Assembly: GCA_016210245.1 (NCBI GenBank)
Contig: JACQUR010000108.1
Coordinates: 1-32,602, forward strand
Direction of reading: 5' to 3'
DNA: 32,602 bases
DNA from: Chloroflexota bacterium
GTDB taxonomy: Bacteria > Chloroflexota > UBA6077 > JACQUR01
The translations under genes were made by a program, and so were the position numbers. Of the stretch, positions 24,806-32,140 are shown piece by piece (position 1 is the stretch's first letter; each line of letters opens with the position of its first letter). The notes beneath the pieces are model-generated. The model did no database searches and was not told the origin of the DNA. It saw only the letters and a list, made by a program, of their open reading frames with translations.

Positions 24806-25399
24806 GTGGCTAGTGATGCCGCCCAGGCGTATGCGCGGGCGTGCGTGGCCCAGGGCGAGGCCGAAGTGGAGCGCCTGCGGGCGGAGGTCCGCGCCAGCGC
24901 GGAGCGAGTGACGCAGCTCTCGGCCCAGTTGCGAGCGGCGAGCCGTGCCATCCACGCCGCCCGCACGCGCCTGGGTGCCCTGGAGGCGCTGCTGGCAACC
25001 GAGCAGGCGCGCTTCGAGCAGGAGTTCGAGCAGCTCGCCACGTTTCCAAAGGTGCGCGGCGTGGAGATGGACGGTGCGCTCATCCGCGTCCTGACCGACA
25101 CCATCTACCTCGACCACCTGGGCCGGCGCTATCGCATCGGGGAGTTCGCGCTCGAGCTGGACCTCGATCGGGGCATCCGCACGATCAACCTGAGCAACAC
25201 GGGCCAGAAGAGCGGATGGGACCACCCCCACGTCCAGGCGGGGCTGCCCTGCCTGGGCAACCTGCGCGACGGCTTCGAGAAGCTGCTGGGCGAGTACCAG
25301 GTCGTCCCGCTGGTTTCCATGCTCATCCAGTTCCTCGAGACCTTCAACCCGGACACCGCGTACGGCCCCATCGACCTCTGGGAGAAGGTGGCAACGTGA
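24806..25399 (+). CDS. Coiled-coil protein with ubiquitin-E2-like C-terminal domain
   Basis: The 197-residue protein has two parts. Residues about 10-78 are a charged heptad-type coiled coil (EAEVERLRAEVRASAERVTQ). The C-terminal part (about 85-190) has strands followed by HPHVQAGLPCLGNL (H140, C149), then a helix and LETFNPDTAYGP. This reproduces the order seen in E2 conjugating enzymes: HPN-type tripeptide, Gly, active-site Cys-Leu about nine residues later, a helix, then an NP element. I infer a prokaryotic E2-fold protein, with C149 as candidate thioester cysteine. GTG 24806 starts it (weak GGGGG ribosome site). It overlaps the JAMM gene by 4 bp, so they are translated together. No E1/ThiF or ubiquitin-like gene is visible. 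Without a structure comparison, a degenerate or unrelated fold remains possible. Confidence 0.68.
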   Translation: MASDAAQAYARACVAQGEAEVERLRAEVRASAERVTQLSAQLRAASRAIHAARTRLGALEALLATEQARFEQEFEQLATFPKVRGVEMDGALIRVLTDTIYLDHLGRRYRIGEFALELDLDRGIRTINLSNTGQKSGWDHPHVQAGLPCLGNLRDGFEKLLGEYQVVPLVSMLIQFLETFNPDTAYGPIDLWEKVAT

Positions 25400-25965
25400 T
25401 CTTCCAGCCTGCCGATGCGGGTGGGGACGAGCCCCCGCCCTACGAGCCCCACCTGGCCTTCACCGCGCCAGCCTGGCGCAAGCTGGTGCTCTACGTCCTC
25501 AACTGCCCGTTCGAGATCGGCGGCCTGGGCCTGGTGGAGGCGCGCGGCCAGGACTTCCTGGTCACCGATGTGCTGCTGGTGGAGCAGGACGTGAACGACA
25601 TCGCCACCCGGCTGGACAGCGGCGCGGTGAGCGCGCTCCTGCTCCAGTTGCTCGAGTCCGGGCGCGACCCCGGCGAGCTGAAGCTGTGGTGGCACAGCCA
25701 CGCCCACGAAGCGCCCTTCTGGAGTGGCGTGGACGAGCAGACCATCGAGCGCTTCCAGAACGACTTCATGCTCTCAGTGGTCAGCAACCACGAGCTGCGC
25801 TTCCTGGCCCGCCAGGACCACTACGCGCCGCGCCGGACGACCTGGGTCTGGGTGGACAAACCGTCCGACGGACTGGAGTCCAGTCCCGAGGAGGTCGAAG
25901 CGGTCCGCGCCGAGATCGCCGCCAGGACGCGGCACGTGCCACGCGATCGGACCCGGATCTTCTGA
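25396..25965 (+). CDS. JAB/JAMM-domain metallopeptidase-like protein (isopeptidase candidate)
   Basis: The 189-residue protein has all JAMM residues: E40 in CPFEIGG, H100 and H102 in WWHSHAHE, S110 and D113 in WSGVD, matching E...HxH(x7)SxxD exactly. Zinc binding and isopeptidase-type hydrolysis are thus chemically possible. In bacteria this fold trims or removes ubiquitin-like proteins, or cleaves cysteine/sulfur-carrier adducts. The GTG start at 25396 overlaps the TGA of the E2-like gene and follows GGAGAAGG (25381-25388). The open frame continues upstream, but that part is antisense-frame noise over the E2-like gene. The MFS gene begins 1 bp after its stop. Function in ubiquitin-like conjugation is inferred from the E2-like partner. 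Confidence 0.85.
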   Translation: MIFQPADAGGDEPPPYEPHLAFTAPAWRKLVLYVLNCPFEIGGLGLVEARGQDFLVTDVLLVEQDVNDIATRLDSGAVSALLLQLLESGRDPGELKLWWHSHAHEAPFWSGVDEQTIERFQNDFMLSVVSNHELRFLARQDHYAPRRTTWVWVDKPSDGLESSPEEVEAVRAEIAARTRHVPRDRTRIF

Positions 25966-25966
25966 C

Positions 25967-27187
25967 ATGGCGGCGCCCGCGCCAGGGACCAGGCCGGCCG
26001 GGGGCTCCAGAGCGGCGCGCGAGCCGCTCTGGAGCCCCCCGTTCCTGCTCATTTGCGGCTCGCAGTTCCTGAGCTACGCCAACAACGTGATGCTCCACCC
26101 GGTCTTGCCACTCTACCTGGCCAGCCTTGGCCAGACGCCCGCCTTCGTTGGCCTGACCGTGGCCGCTTTCAGCGTCACCTCCTTCGCTCCCCGCCCGCTG
26201 GTAGGCCAGGGCGTCGATCGCTGGAGCGCGCGCGGCGTGTACGTGCTCGGGGCGCTGGCGCTCGCTGCGTCCAGCTTCAGCTACCTGCTGCCCCTCGTGG
26301 CCCTGCTGCTGCTCATGCGCACCGTCCACGGCCTCGGCTGGGCCGCAGTCAACACGGCCGGCGTCACGATCGTCTCCGAGACGACGCCCGCCAGCCGCCG
26401 CGGCGAGGGCGTCGGGTACTTCGGCATGACGCGCGGCATCGCGACGGGCCTCCTGCCAGCGCTGGGCGTCTGGCTCGTCGCGGGCACAGGCTTCCCCTTG
26501 ATCTTCGTCCTGTCCGGCCTGTTCGGTCTCGGCGCGGCGTGTACCGCGGCCATGGTGCCGACCGCGCCGCGTGCGCGGCAGGCCGAGTCGGGCGGCGGCT
26601 TCTGGAGCAACCTGGTCGAGCCGCGGGTTGCCCTGCCGGCGACCCTGCGCGTCCTGCTCAACACCACCCACCCGATCACCACGGCCTTCGTCGCGCTCTA
26701 CGCCCGGGAGCGGGGCATCCAGATCGAGGACTTCTCGTTCTACTACCTGGCCAGCGGCTTCGCCATGGTCGGCGCCCAGTCCCTGGCCGGATTCTCCGAC
26801 CGCTGGGGACGGGCGCCGCTGATCGCCGTCGGCTTCACCGCCAGCACTCTTGGCCTGGCCAGCATGCTGTGGGCCTCGGCGCTCCTGCCGCTCGTGCTGG
26901 GCGGCGCGCTGTGGTCGGCCGGGGTGGGCCTGCTGGAGCCGGCGCTGCTGGCGCTGGCCATCGACAAGGCCCCGCCCAGCCACCGCGGCGCCAGCATGGC
27001 TACCTACACGGCCTCGTTCCAGGTCGGAACCACGATCGGCGGACTGGTGTGGGGAGTCGCCATCGAGCAGGTGGGCTACAGTGGGATGTTCCTCGGAGCG
27101 ATCGCGGTGCTCCTGGCCGGGCTGGTCCTGCTGGCCGCGAACTGGGAGTCGGCCGGCGGGCGGGGGCTCAGCCAAGGAAAGACGTAG
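25967..27187 (+). CDS. Major facilitator superfamily transporter (copy 2)
   Basis: The 406-residue protein has twelve hydrophobic segments and loop motifs RPLVGQGVDRWSARGVYVLG and QSLAGFSDRWGRAPLIAVG. It is a paralog of the 22187-23404 protein along its length. ATG 25967 is chosen because it starts 1 bp after the JAMM stop and before the first helix (PPFLLICGSQFLSYANNVML); an extended frame upstream overlaps the JAMM gene. Tight coupling to the E2-like and JAMM genes raises the possibility that the transporter is the regulated partner or target of that pair (speculative). Confidence 0.9.
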   Translation: MAAPAPGTRPAGGSRAAREPLWSPPFLLICGSQFLSYANNVMLHPVLPLYLASLGQTPAFVGLTVAAFSVTSFAPRPLVGQGVDRWSARGVYVLGALALAASSFSYLLPLVALLLLMRTVHGLGWAAVNTAGVTIVSETTPASRRGEGVGYFGMTRGIATGLLPALGVWLVAGTGFPLIFVLSGLFGLGAACTAAMVPTAPRARQAESGGGFWSNLVEPRVALPATLRVLLNTTHPITTAFVALYARERGIQIEDFSFYYLASGFAMVGAQSLAGFSDRWGRAPLIAVGFTASTLGLASMLWASALLPLVLGGALWSAGVGLLEPALLALAIDKAPPSHRGASMATYTASFQVGTTIGGLVWGVAIEQVGYSGMFLGAIAVLLAGLVLLAANWESAGGRGLSQGKT

Positions 27188-27253
27188 AGCTGGACCCGCG
27201 TGTGCCGCCGTCTAATCTCGGTAGCGGGCACTCGCCCACCCGGGCGATGCGGA

Positions 27254-27580
27254 TCACTCCCACAGGCGCTCGCGGGCCACGAAGAGCAGGTCCGGCTGGA
27301 CCACCATGATCTCGCTGAGCAGCACGTCGCACGGCGCTATGAGCACCTTGCCCAACCGCTGCTGCCGCACGTGGCGATCCAGCCGGACCGCGAGATTCAA
27401 CACCACGCTCTGGTGGCCCGTGCTGGGAACCGGCGTTACTTCCAGCTCGCCTTCGAGCAACTCATACCGCTTGCCGTCGTCCGGAAGCTGGACGTAGTCC
27501 GCGTAGGTCAGGATGACCCGCTCCGGCTGGGTAGCCACCACACACCTCGCACCAAAGCGAAGCCAACGTGGGATCTGCAT
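27254..27580 (-). pseudogene. Truncated Uma2-family (DUF820) endonuclease-like gene
   Basis: The reading frame encodes TQPERVILTYADYVQLPDDGKRYELLEGELEV and LIAPCDVLLSEIMVVQPDLLF, the standard first half of Uma2 proteins (PD-(D/E)xK nuclease fold, often transposon-associated and multicopy in some bacteria). It stops right after the PD motif (about 108 codons against about 190 in the family), so the E-x-K half of the active site is lost. ATG 27580 or GTG 27538/27541 could be the start; the latter fits the family's usual beginning. It lies 36 bp from the 27616-27682 hairpin. Confidence 0.7.
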
Positions 27581-27615
27581 GACGTTGTGAGTGCCTGCTC
27601 GCGGAGAGGGACGTT

Positions 27616-27682
27616 CACCACGGAGCCACGGAGCCACGGAGCTTTTTCTCAGAAGACTCCGTGGCTCCGTGGCTCCGTGGTG
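27616..27682. repeat. Perfect 26-bp inverted repeat of CACGGAGC units
   Basis: Arms 27616-27641 and 27657-27682 are exact reverse complements around a 15-nt loop (TTTTT-containing). It is the same build as 24655-24749, with GCCACGGA in place of GACACGGA units. It lies between two minus-strand genes. Confidence 0.93.
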
Positions 27683-27730
27683 CGCGTCTCCTCACGCGCG
27701 AAGCCATGAGGGTTTCACCCTGGCTTTAGT

Positions 27731-28039
27731 TTAGGGCACGGTCGCCACGAGTCGGAAGTTTCCTGGCCTGGCCTCGCTGCATAGAGCGGCGAGCTGGCGA
27801 ATCATCGCGGGTGTCCGAGGATCTGCCCGCATCGCCTGAATGGCTTCGAGACTCTTCCATGGTCCGAAGGAGTAGAACAACTGGGGGTCGTCCAGGCTCT
27901 GGACGAGCGTCCCTGGTGGTTCCGGAGGCTCGGGCAGACTCATGAAGAAGGCGCCCAATTCCTTCCAGGCGGCAACAAAGGCGGTCTCCTGCCCGGGCTT
28001 CACCCGCCACACCCCCAGCGTATAGACCTGGTTCTCCAT
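27731..28039 (-). CDS. Antibiotic biosynthesis monooxygenase (ABM)-like small protein
   Basis: The 102-residue protein begins NQVYTLGVWRVKPGQETAFVAAWKELG, a dimeric a+b barrel ABM-type opening (beta strand, KPG turn, long helix). A second half follows with SLDDPQLFYSFGPWKSLEAI and a final FRLVATV strand. Such proteins range from cofactor-free monooxygenases to heme-degrading or unassigned enzymes. GGAGG lies 6 bp before ATG 28039. The gene is divergent from the glycosyltransferase relic, with a 166-bp spacer that holds only an 8-bp hairpin (28066-28073 with 28085-28092) and no clear promoter. Confidence 0.8.
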   Translation of the reverse strand: MENQVYTLGVWRVKPGQETAFVAAWKELGAFFMSLPEPPEPPGTLVQSLDDPQLFYSFGPWKSLEAIQAMRADPRTPAMIRQLAALCSEARPGNFRLVATVP

Positions 28040-28205
28040 TCCGATCCTCCCTGACACGGTGTCTCTGCCCCAGGCACGGACTTGCTGGGGCAAAACGGTA
28101 CTCCCTCGCACGCGCTGTGCCGGGCCCGCCGACCTCGCCGCACGGCCGAGCGGAAGCTGGCCGGCACGCGCTCTGCCGGAGTGAGGCCACCAGAGAGACA
28201 GAGAC

Positions 28206-28491
28206 ATGCGCATCGCCCAGATCGCCCCGCCCCACCAACCTACCCCACCCGACGGGTTCGGCGGGTCCGAGCTGGTGGCCAGCAACCTGACCGAGGAACT
28301 GGTGCGGCGTGGGCACCAGGTGGTGATCTTCGCGCACCCGGCCTCCTCGACCCGGGCTGAGCTGGTTCCCTTGCCGGAGACGCTTCAACCGCTCTCCTTC
28401 GATCAGAAGGAGTTGCTCCACGGTGGAGGCCAAGTCGGACTACCTGCGGTTCACGGAACGGGGCTATCGCGACGCCCGCCAGGAGCTGTAG
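28206..28491 (+). pseudogene. Internally deleted GT4-type glycosyltransferase
   Basis: Codons from ATG 28206 give MRIAQIAPPHQPTPPDGFGG and ELVRRGHQVVIFA, the N-terminal GT-B donor-fold opening of family 4 glycosyltransferases. After about 70 residues similarity ends. In the +1 frame, 28420-28491 reads STVEAKSDYLRFTERGYRDA and then RQEL with a stop, which resembles the last helix of such enzymes (SVEAM..YLR-type ending). The roughly 250 central residues are missing and the frame is broken. A 426-bp frame from the same ATG runs on into antisense of the glycosidase gene and is not meaningful. Confidence 0.6.
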
Positions 28492-30271
28492 GGGCAACGC
28501 CTGCGCCGGGCGGGGTAGCCGTGGCCAGGTCCCCGCGCGCCCGGCGCAGCACCAGGTCGATGAACAGCGCCGCCGACCAACTGAACCCGGCCGCGGCGCT
28601 GGGCGGCACCGCCCCGGTCTCGGGATCGTAGTACTCGGCGATCTCCGGCTGGCTGGCCACCAGTTCCAGGGTGCGGTCGGCCAGCCGCCGGGCCAGCGCC
28701 GGTTGTCTGGCTGCCAGCAGCGCCTCCACCAGCAGGTAGTTGGCGTTGATCCACACCGGGCCGCGCCACATCTGCTGGGCATCGTAGGTCGGCTCGTCCG
28801 CGCTGACCGTTGCCACTGGAAAGGGACGCCACAGCCGCGCGGGATCGGCCAGTGCAGCCAGCAGCGGCGCCGCCTGGCCCTCAGCCAGCCGTCCGGTCCA
28901 CAGGGGGAGCAGGTTGAAGGGCGTGAGCACCCGCACGAGGGTGTCGCCCCGCCTCGGCCAGAAGAGCCCGGTGGCCGGGTCGTACAGGCGGGCCAGGAGC
29001 TGCGCGAACAGCCCCTCCGCCTCCTGCGCCCAGTCGTCCGCCTCCGCCCCACGGCCCAGCAGGCGGGCGATCGTCGCCAGAGACTGGGCCTGGACGCACA
29101 GATAGGCCCCCAGGTCCGGCGACTCCGCCGGCAGGCCGGCGTCCCAGAGCGGGCTGTCGTCCAGCCCGGACGAGTAGGCGTGCAGGTAGCGCGGCAGGCT
29201 GTCACCCTCGGCCGTGGTGGCCCACCAGCGGTGCCAGCGGACCAGCGGGCCATATACCTCCGCCAGGAAGCCCCGACCCGCGCCGGCCTCGAACAGGCGC
29301 AGCGTGGCCCAGCCGAGCAACGGCGGCTTGGTGATCGGCTGGCCGTCCGCGGCTCGCACGATGACCCCCACGTCGCGCACCACGTCCGGGATCATGCCGT
29401 CGGGCTGCTGGTGCTCGAGCAGCAGCCGCACCTGGTCCAGGGCCAGCGCCAGATCGGCGTGGCGGCAGCCCAGGGCGTGGAAGAGGGCATCCCAGTGCCA
29501 GACGCCGAGGTAGCGGAACTTGGATGGGGCGATCCCGTCGCGGGTCAGCGACCCACGCGCGCTCAGCACGTTGGCCCGCAGCAGGTACCAGGCGTAGTAG
29601 TAGGGGCGCCGATAGCGAACTGGCGGTGGAGGGGCCGCGGCAAACCACTGCGCCCACCGCCGCGCCGCCGCCTCCTGCACGGCCTCGATGAGCAGCCCAC
29701 GCTCTGGCAGCATGGGAGCTTCACCCATGGCCAGGGGCACGGTGGCAGGCCCCAGGGCAGCGTTGCAGAGCTCCACCCGGTGCGTCCCGTCCTGAGCGGT
29801 CGACTCCACCCGGAGTTGCGGCCCGGCCTGGAGAGCCAGACGACGCAGTCCCTCCCAGCGAACCACGCCTTCGCGCTGGGCGACGGAGGCGGCCTGGACC
29901 TCGAAGCCCAGGCCAGCGCCCGCCGGGAGGCCGACCGCCAGGCACTGCTCGTCCACGAAGCAGAGCAGGAAGTCGCCCCGCGCGGTCCGCAGGCGGAGCT
30001 GGTGGGGCCACGTGTCCACCTCGAAGTCCAGCGGGTGGCCGTCCTGGTCGAGAGGGCGGAGGTGGCCCAGAAAGGGGCGGGAGCGGTGGCTGCCCAGCCC
30101 GGGCTGGTCCGCCAACCACTCCTCCGCCAGGAAGATGGTCAGGCCCTCGCCGACAGGGGCGCGCATCACCAGCAGGCGCGACCCGCGCTCGGTGAAGGGC
30201 ACGGCGTGCAGGTTCAGTGCGTTCGCGAGCAGGTCCAGCGGAGCAAGCTCGGCGTGCTGGGGGGCATACAC
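28451..30271 (-). CDS. GH63 / mannosylglycerate hydrolase-like glycosidase
   Basis: The 606-residue protein has an N-terminal beta-sandwich-like part (about 1-210) and an (a/a)6 barrel. Barrel motifs are YLGVWHWDALFHALG (D261), SGLDDSPLWD (368-377), MWRGPVWINANYLL (501-514) and EYYDPETG (E546). In this superfamily an Asp in the GLDDSP or WHWD region and the Glu of E-Y/Y-P-TG serve as general acid and base; I cannot say which Asp. Likely substrates are glucosylglycerate, mannosylglycerate or alpha-glucosides, implying compatible-solute or storage-sugar breakdown. GTG 30271 is the best in-frame start, but without a strong ribosome site. The last 25 residues (ATATPPGAGVAPTAPG...) extend past the barrel and are encoded partly by a TAGGGGC-type repeat, so the natural stop may have been displaced. 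The 3' end overlaps the glycosyltransferase relic in opposite orientation. Confidence 0.85.
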   Translation of the reverse strand: MYAPQHAELAPLDLLANALNLHAVPFTERGSRLLVMRAPVGEGLTIFLAEEWLADQPGLGSHRSRPFLGHLRPLDQDGHPLDFEVDTWPHQLRLRTARGDFLLCFVDEQCLAVGLPAGAGLGFEVQAASVAQREGVVRWEGLRRLALQAGPQLRVESTAQDGTHRVELCNAALGPATVPLAMGEAPMLPERGLLIEAVQEAAARRWAQWFAAAPPPPVRYRRPYYYAWYLLRANVLSARGSLTRDGIAPSKFRYLGVWHWDALFHALGCRHADLALALDQVRLLLEHQQPDGMIPDVVRDVGVIVRAADGQPITKPPLLGWATLRLFEAGAGRGFLAEVYGPLVRWHRWWATTAEGDSLPRYLHAYSSGLDDSPLWDAGLPAESPDLGAYLCVQAQSLATIARLLGRGAEADDWAQEAEGLFAQLLARLYDPATGLFWPRRGDTLVRVLTPFNLLPLWTGRLAEGQAAPLLAALADPARLWRPFPVATVSADEPTYDAQQMWRGPVWINANYLLVEALLAARQPALARRLADRTLELVASQPEIAEYYDPETGAVPPSAAAGFSWSAALFIDLVLRRARGDLATATPPGAGVAPTAPGGRRDSPVP

Positions 30272-30367
30272 CGATGGCGGGATCCCGCGTAACCTCGCCG
30301 TGCCCGGGGAGCGGCGGCGGGCTGAGTATACCAGCCGCAGGTAGGCACGGCGACGGTTGGCGGGTCC

Positions 30368-30568
30368 GGGGTCATCGTCCTGAAGGGGGAAGTTGCCGCC
30401 CTGAAGGGCGGACCTGGGCGTGAGGCCCGCCCTTCAGGGCGGCAGCCCCAGCCCCGGCGGACCTGGGCGTTGGGCCCGCCCTTCAGGGCGGCAGTCCCAG
30501 CCCCGGCGGACCTGGGCGTTAGGTCCGCCCTTCAGGGCGGCAACTTCCCCCTTCAGGACGATGACCCC
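30368..30568. repeat. 201-bp nested palindrome with perfect 48-bp arms
   Basis: Arms 30368-30415 and 30521-30568 are exact reverse complements over 48 bp. Their cores are CCTGAAGGGCGG, the same as at 6839-6896 and 16906-16971. The 105-bp centre holds two more inverted copies of the core in near-tandem units of about 53 bp (GCCCGCCCTTCAGGGCGGCAG, then CCCAGCCCCGGCGGACCTGG). Several alternative hairpins and a cruciform are possible. No gene lies in the 340 bp between 30272 and 30611. Confidence 0.95.
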
Positions 30569-30611
30569 GGGTCCGCCTCCGCGCCTGCCTGCGCTCTACG
30601 GCGAGGATGCC

Positions 30612-30857
30612 CTACCGCCCGCCGGCCACGCCTGTCCGGCGGCGGGCGGCCATGGTCCAGAAGGCGTAGAGGTGCATCAGCGCCGACAGGCCCAGCAGCG
30701 CGTAGCCCAGAGGCCGCGCCTGCCGCGCCACACCTGGGTAGACCAGCAGTCCCAACCCGACTCCGCCCAGGGCATGGGCCACCTCCCGCTGGAGCGGCTT
30801 GTCCTCCCACATGAAGCCCGCCGTCTGGCGGTAGGCCGCCTCGATCTGTGTCAACAT
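30612..30857 (-). CDS. Small two-helix membrane protein, family not recognised
   Basis: The 81-residue frame starts MLTQIEAAYRQTAGFMWEDK, followed by two hydrophobic stretches (about 27-44 and 50-68) and an Arg-rich tail, so it would be a small inner-membrane protein. The ribosome site is weak. The frame continues upstream into repeat-derived sequence that should not be coding. I do not recognise a family, and it may be a decayed or hypothetical gene. Confidence 0.5.
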   Translation of the reverse strand: MLTQIEAAYRQTAGFMWEDKPLQREVAHALGGVGLGLLVYPGVARQARPLGYALLGLSALMHLYAFWTMAARRRTGVAGGR

Positions 30858-30976
30858 GATCCACTGCTCCAATCCGATGTCTGGCACTCCTGCTTGCCAG
30901 GCCTGCAAAGGGTATGCCGAGGTGATCGAGCCGGGCGACCAGGCAGGTGGTCGTGTCTTGCTGACCTTCGAGTCGC

Positions 30977-31044
30977 AGGGGGCGACGGCCCTGTCGCCCC
31001 GCCGGCCCCGTTCCGTAGGGGGCGACGGCCCTGTCGCCCCGCCG
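30977..31044. repeat. Two direct copies of a 28-bp hairpin element
   Basis: The 28-bp unit beginning AGGGGGCGACGG occurs identically at 30977-31004 and 31017-31044. Each copy folds as an 8-bp stem (GGGGCGAC/GTCGCCCC) with the six-base loop GGCCCT. They lie in a 414-bp gene-free stretch (30858-31271) that also holds the hairpins listed next. Confidence 0.9.
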
Positions 31045-31111
31045 CGCAGAGCGCGGCAAAGGCCCCGGGGGTCGGAGGCCACAGAAGGTGGCCCCGGCTC
31101 GTGGGACCATT

Positions 31112-31241
31112 GCCGCCCTTCGGGCGGCGGGCAGACAGGGCCGTCTGCCCCTACGGCTACGGCAGGGCGGCGGGCAGAAAGCGTCGTCCGTCCCGACGAT
31201 GGGTGACCTGCCGGCAGGTGGCGCAGGCCGCTGGCCTGCGC
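31112..31241. repeat. Cluster of three short hairpins
   Basis: 31112-31128 (GCCGCCC, loop TTC, GGGCGGC), 31129-31150 (GGGCAGAC, loop AGGGCC, GTCTGCCC) and 31221-31241 (GCGCAGGCC, loop GCT, GGCCTGCGC) are all perfect stems. The middle one has the same 8-6-8 plan as the units at 30977 and 31017, and its loop is the exact reverse complement of theirs. No gene is seen in this stretch. Confidence 0.85.
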
Positions 31242-31271
31242 AGATCGCACGGCCCCGGCGAGAAGCCCGGG

Positions 31272-31523
31272 CTACACCAGGCTCATCACCTCGGTAATCT
31301 CGTCCGGGCCCAGGGTGATGCCCATGGCCGCGTGGCCCTGGCGCACCGCCTCGGCGCTGGCGGCTTCGGTCAGGCACCAGCCCCGCCCGTTCTGGGCGAC
31401 GAACACGTTCAGGGGTACCACTCCAAAGGCATCCGCCTGGCCCGCCTGTACCTGCGCGCGCATAGCCTGCACGGCCTCGGGCGGCAACTGAGGCATCGCA
31501 TGCTGATCCATGAACTTCGGCAT
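31272..31523 (-). CDS. DUF4242-type small protein
   Basis: The 83-residue protein starts MPKFMDQHAMPQLPPEAVQA and has GVVPLNVFVAQNGRGWCLTE and a final GITLGPDEITEV. This fits the DUF4242 pattern (a ferredoxin-like small fold with V-x-S/F-Y-V, C-L/Y-E-A and ITEV blocks) as I remember it; the family has no firm function, though a nickel-binding member has been described. GAGGAGC precedes ATG 31523. It follows the AHSA1 gene on the same strand with about 160 bp between. Confidence 0.65.
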   Translation of the reverse strand: MPKFMDQHAMPQLPPEAVQAMRAQVQAGQADAFGVVPLNVFVAQNGRGWCLTEAASAEAVRQGHAAMGITLGPDEITEVMSLV

Positions 31524-31684
31524 CTCTCTTGTGCTCCTCTCACGCCTCTTCTCGGGTTCTTCTATCCTGGCAGCATCTACGCTGAGCAGCGTCCCGACAG
31601 CCTGTCACGCTACGGCGACGGTCTCCTCCCCAAGCTGGATTGCGGATCGACCTCTCGGCCTGTCCGCGGCGGCGCGTGCTGCCC

Positions 31685-32140
31685 CTATGCGGCCGGAGCA
31701 GCCCAGGGGTCCGGGCCGGGGTCGCGGCCCTCGGCAGCGATGGCCAGGCGCGCCAGGTAGTGGCCCCAGCCTTCGGTGTGCTGCTCACGCTGGTCGACGG
31801 GCAGTCCCAGGTGGCGCAGGCGCACGATCGTGCCATCGCCATCCGGCACCAGGGAGATCTCGACGGTGCTGGAGCCCGGTGGAACGGGGCTGGCTTCGCC
31901 CTCCCAGCCCCAGGTGAAGACGACGCGGCGGTGGGGGGCGAGCTCGAGGTAGCTGCCGCGCGCGGCGTCACGCGGGTTGATGCTGACGCGGTAGAGTCCG
32001 CCGGGACGGGGGTCCAGGTCGGCGGCGACGCCCATCCAGCGCACCATTCTGGCCGGATCCACCAGGAAGGAGAACACGGTCTCCGGCCGCGCGGCGATCC
32101 TGATCTCCCGTTGCACCACGTCACGTTCGTTCGGTGCCAC
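31685..32140 (-). CDS. AHSA1/SRPBCC-domain protein
   Basis: The 151-residue protein has the START/Bet v1-like AHSA1 layout: IRIAARPETVFSFLVDPARM and VRWMG at the start, PGGLYRVSI and LELAPHRRVVFTWGWEG mid-protein, and a C-terminal helix (HYLARLAIAAEG). These proteins bind hydrophobic ligands; many sit beside ArsR regulators. GTG 32140 overlaps the end of the ArsR gene by 20 bp, so the two are translated together. Ligand unknown. Confidence 0.88.
   Translation of the reverse strand: MAPNERDVVQREIRIAARPETVFSFLVDPARMVRWMGVAADLDPRPGGLYRVSINPRDAARGSYLELAPHRRVVFTWGWEGEASPVPPGSSTVEISLVPDGDGTIVRLRHLGLPVDQREQHTEGWGHYLARLAIAAEGRDPGPDPWAAPAA

Noticed and set aside
24841-25965. A 374-residue protein containing the JAMM domain
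   Set aside because: The first half is out-of-frame translation of the E2-like gene; the JAMM family similarity begins at GTG 25396, which has its own ribosome site and overlaps the upstream stop.
27200-27709. Plus-strand 169-residue open frame
   Set aside because: It is antisense to the Uma2-like relic and continues through the 27616-27682 hairpin; no family features.
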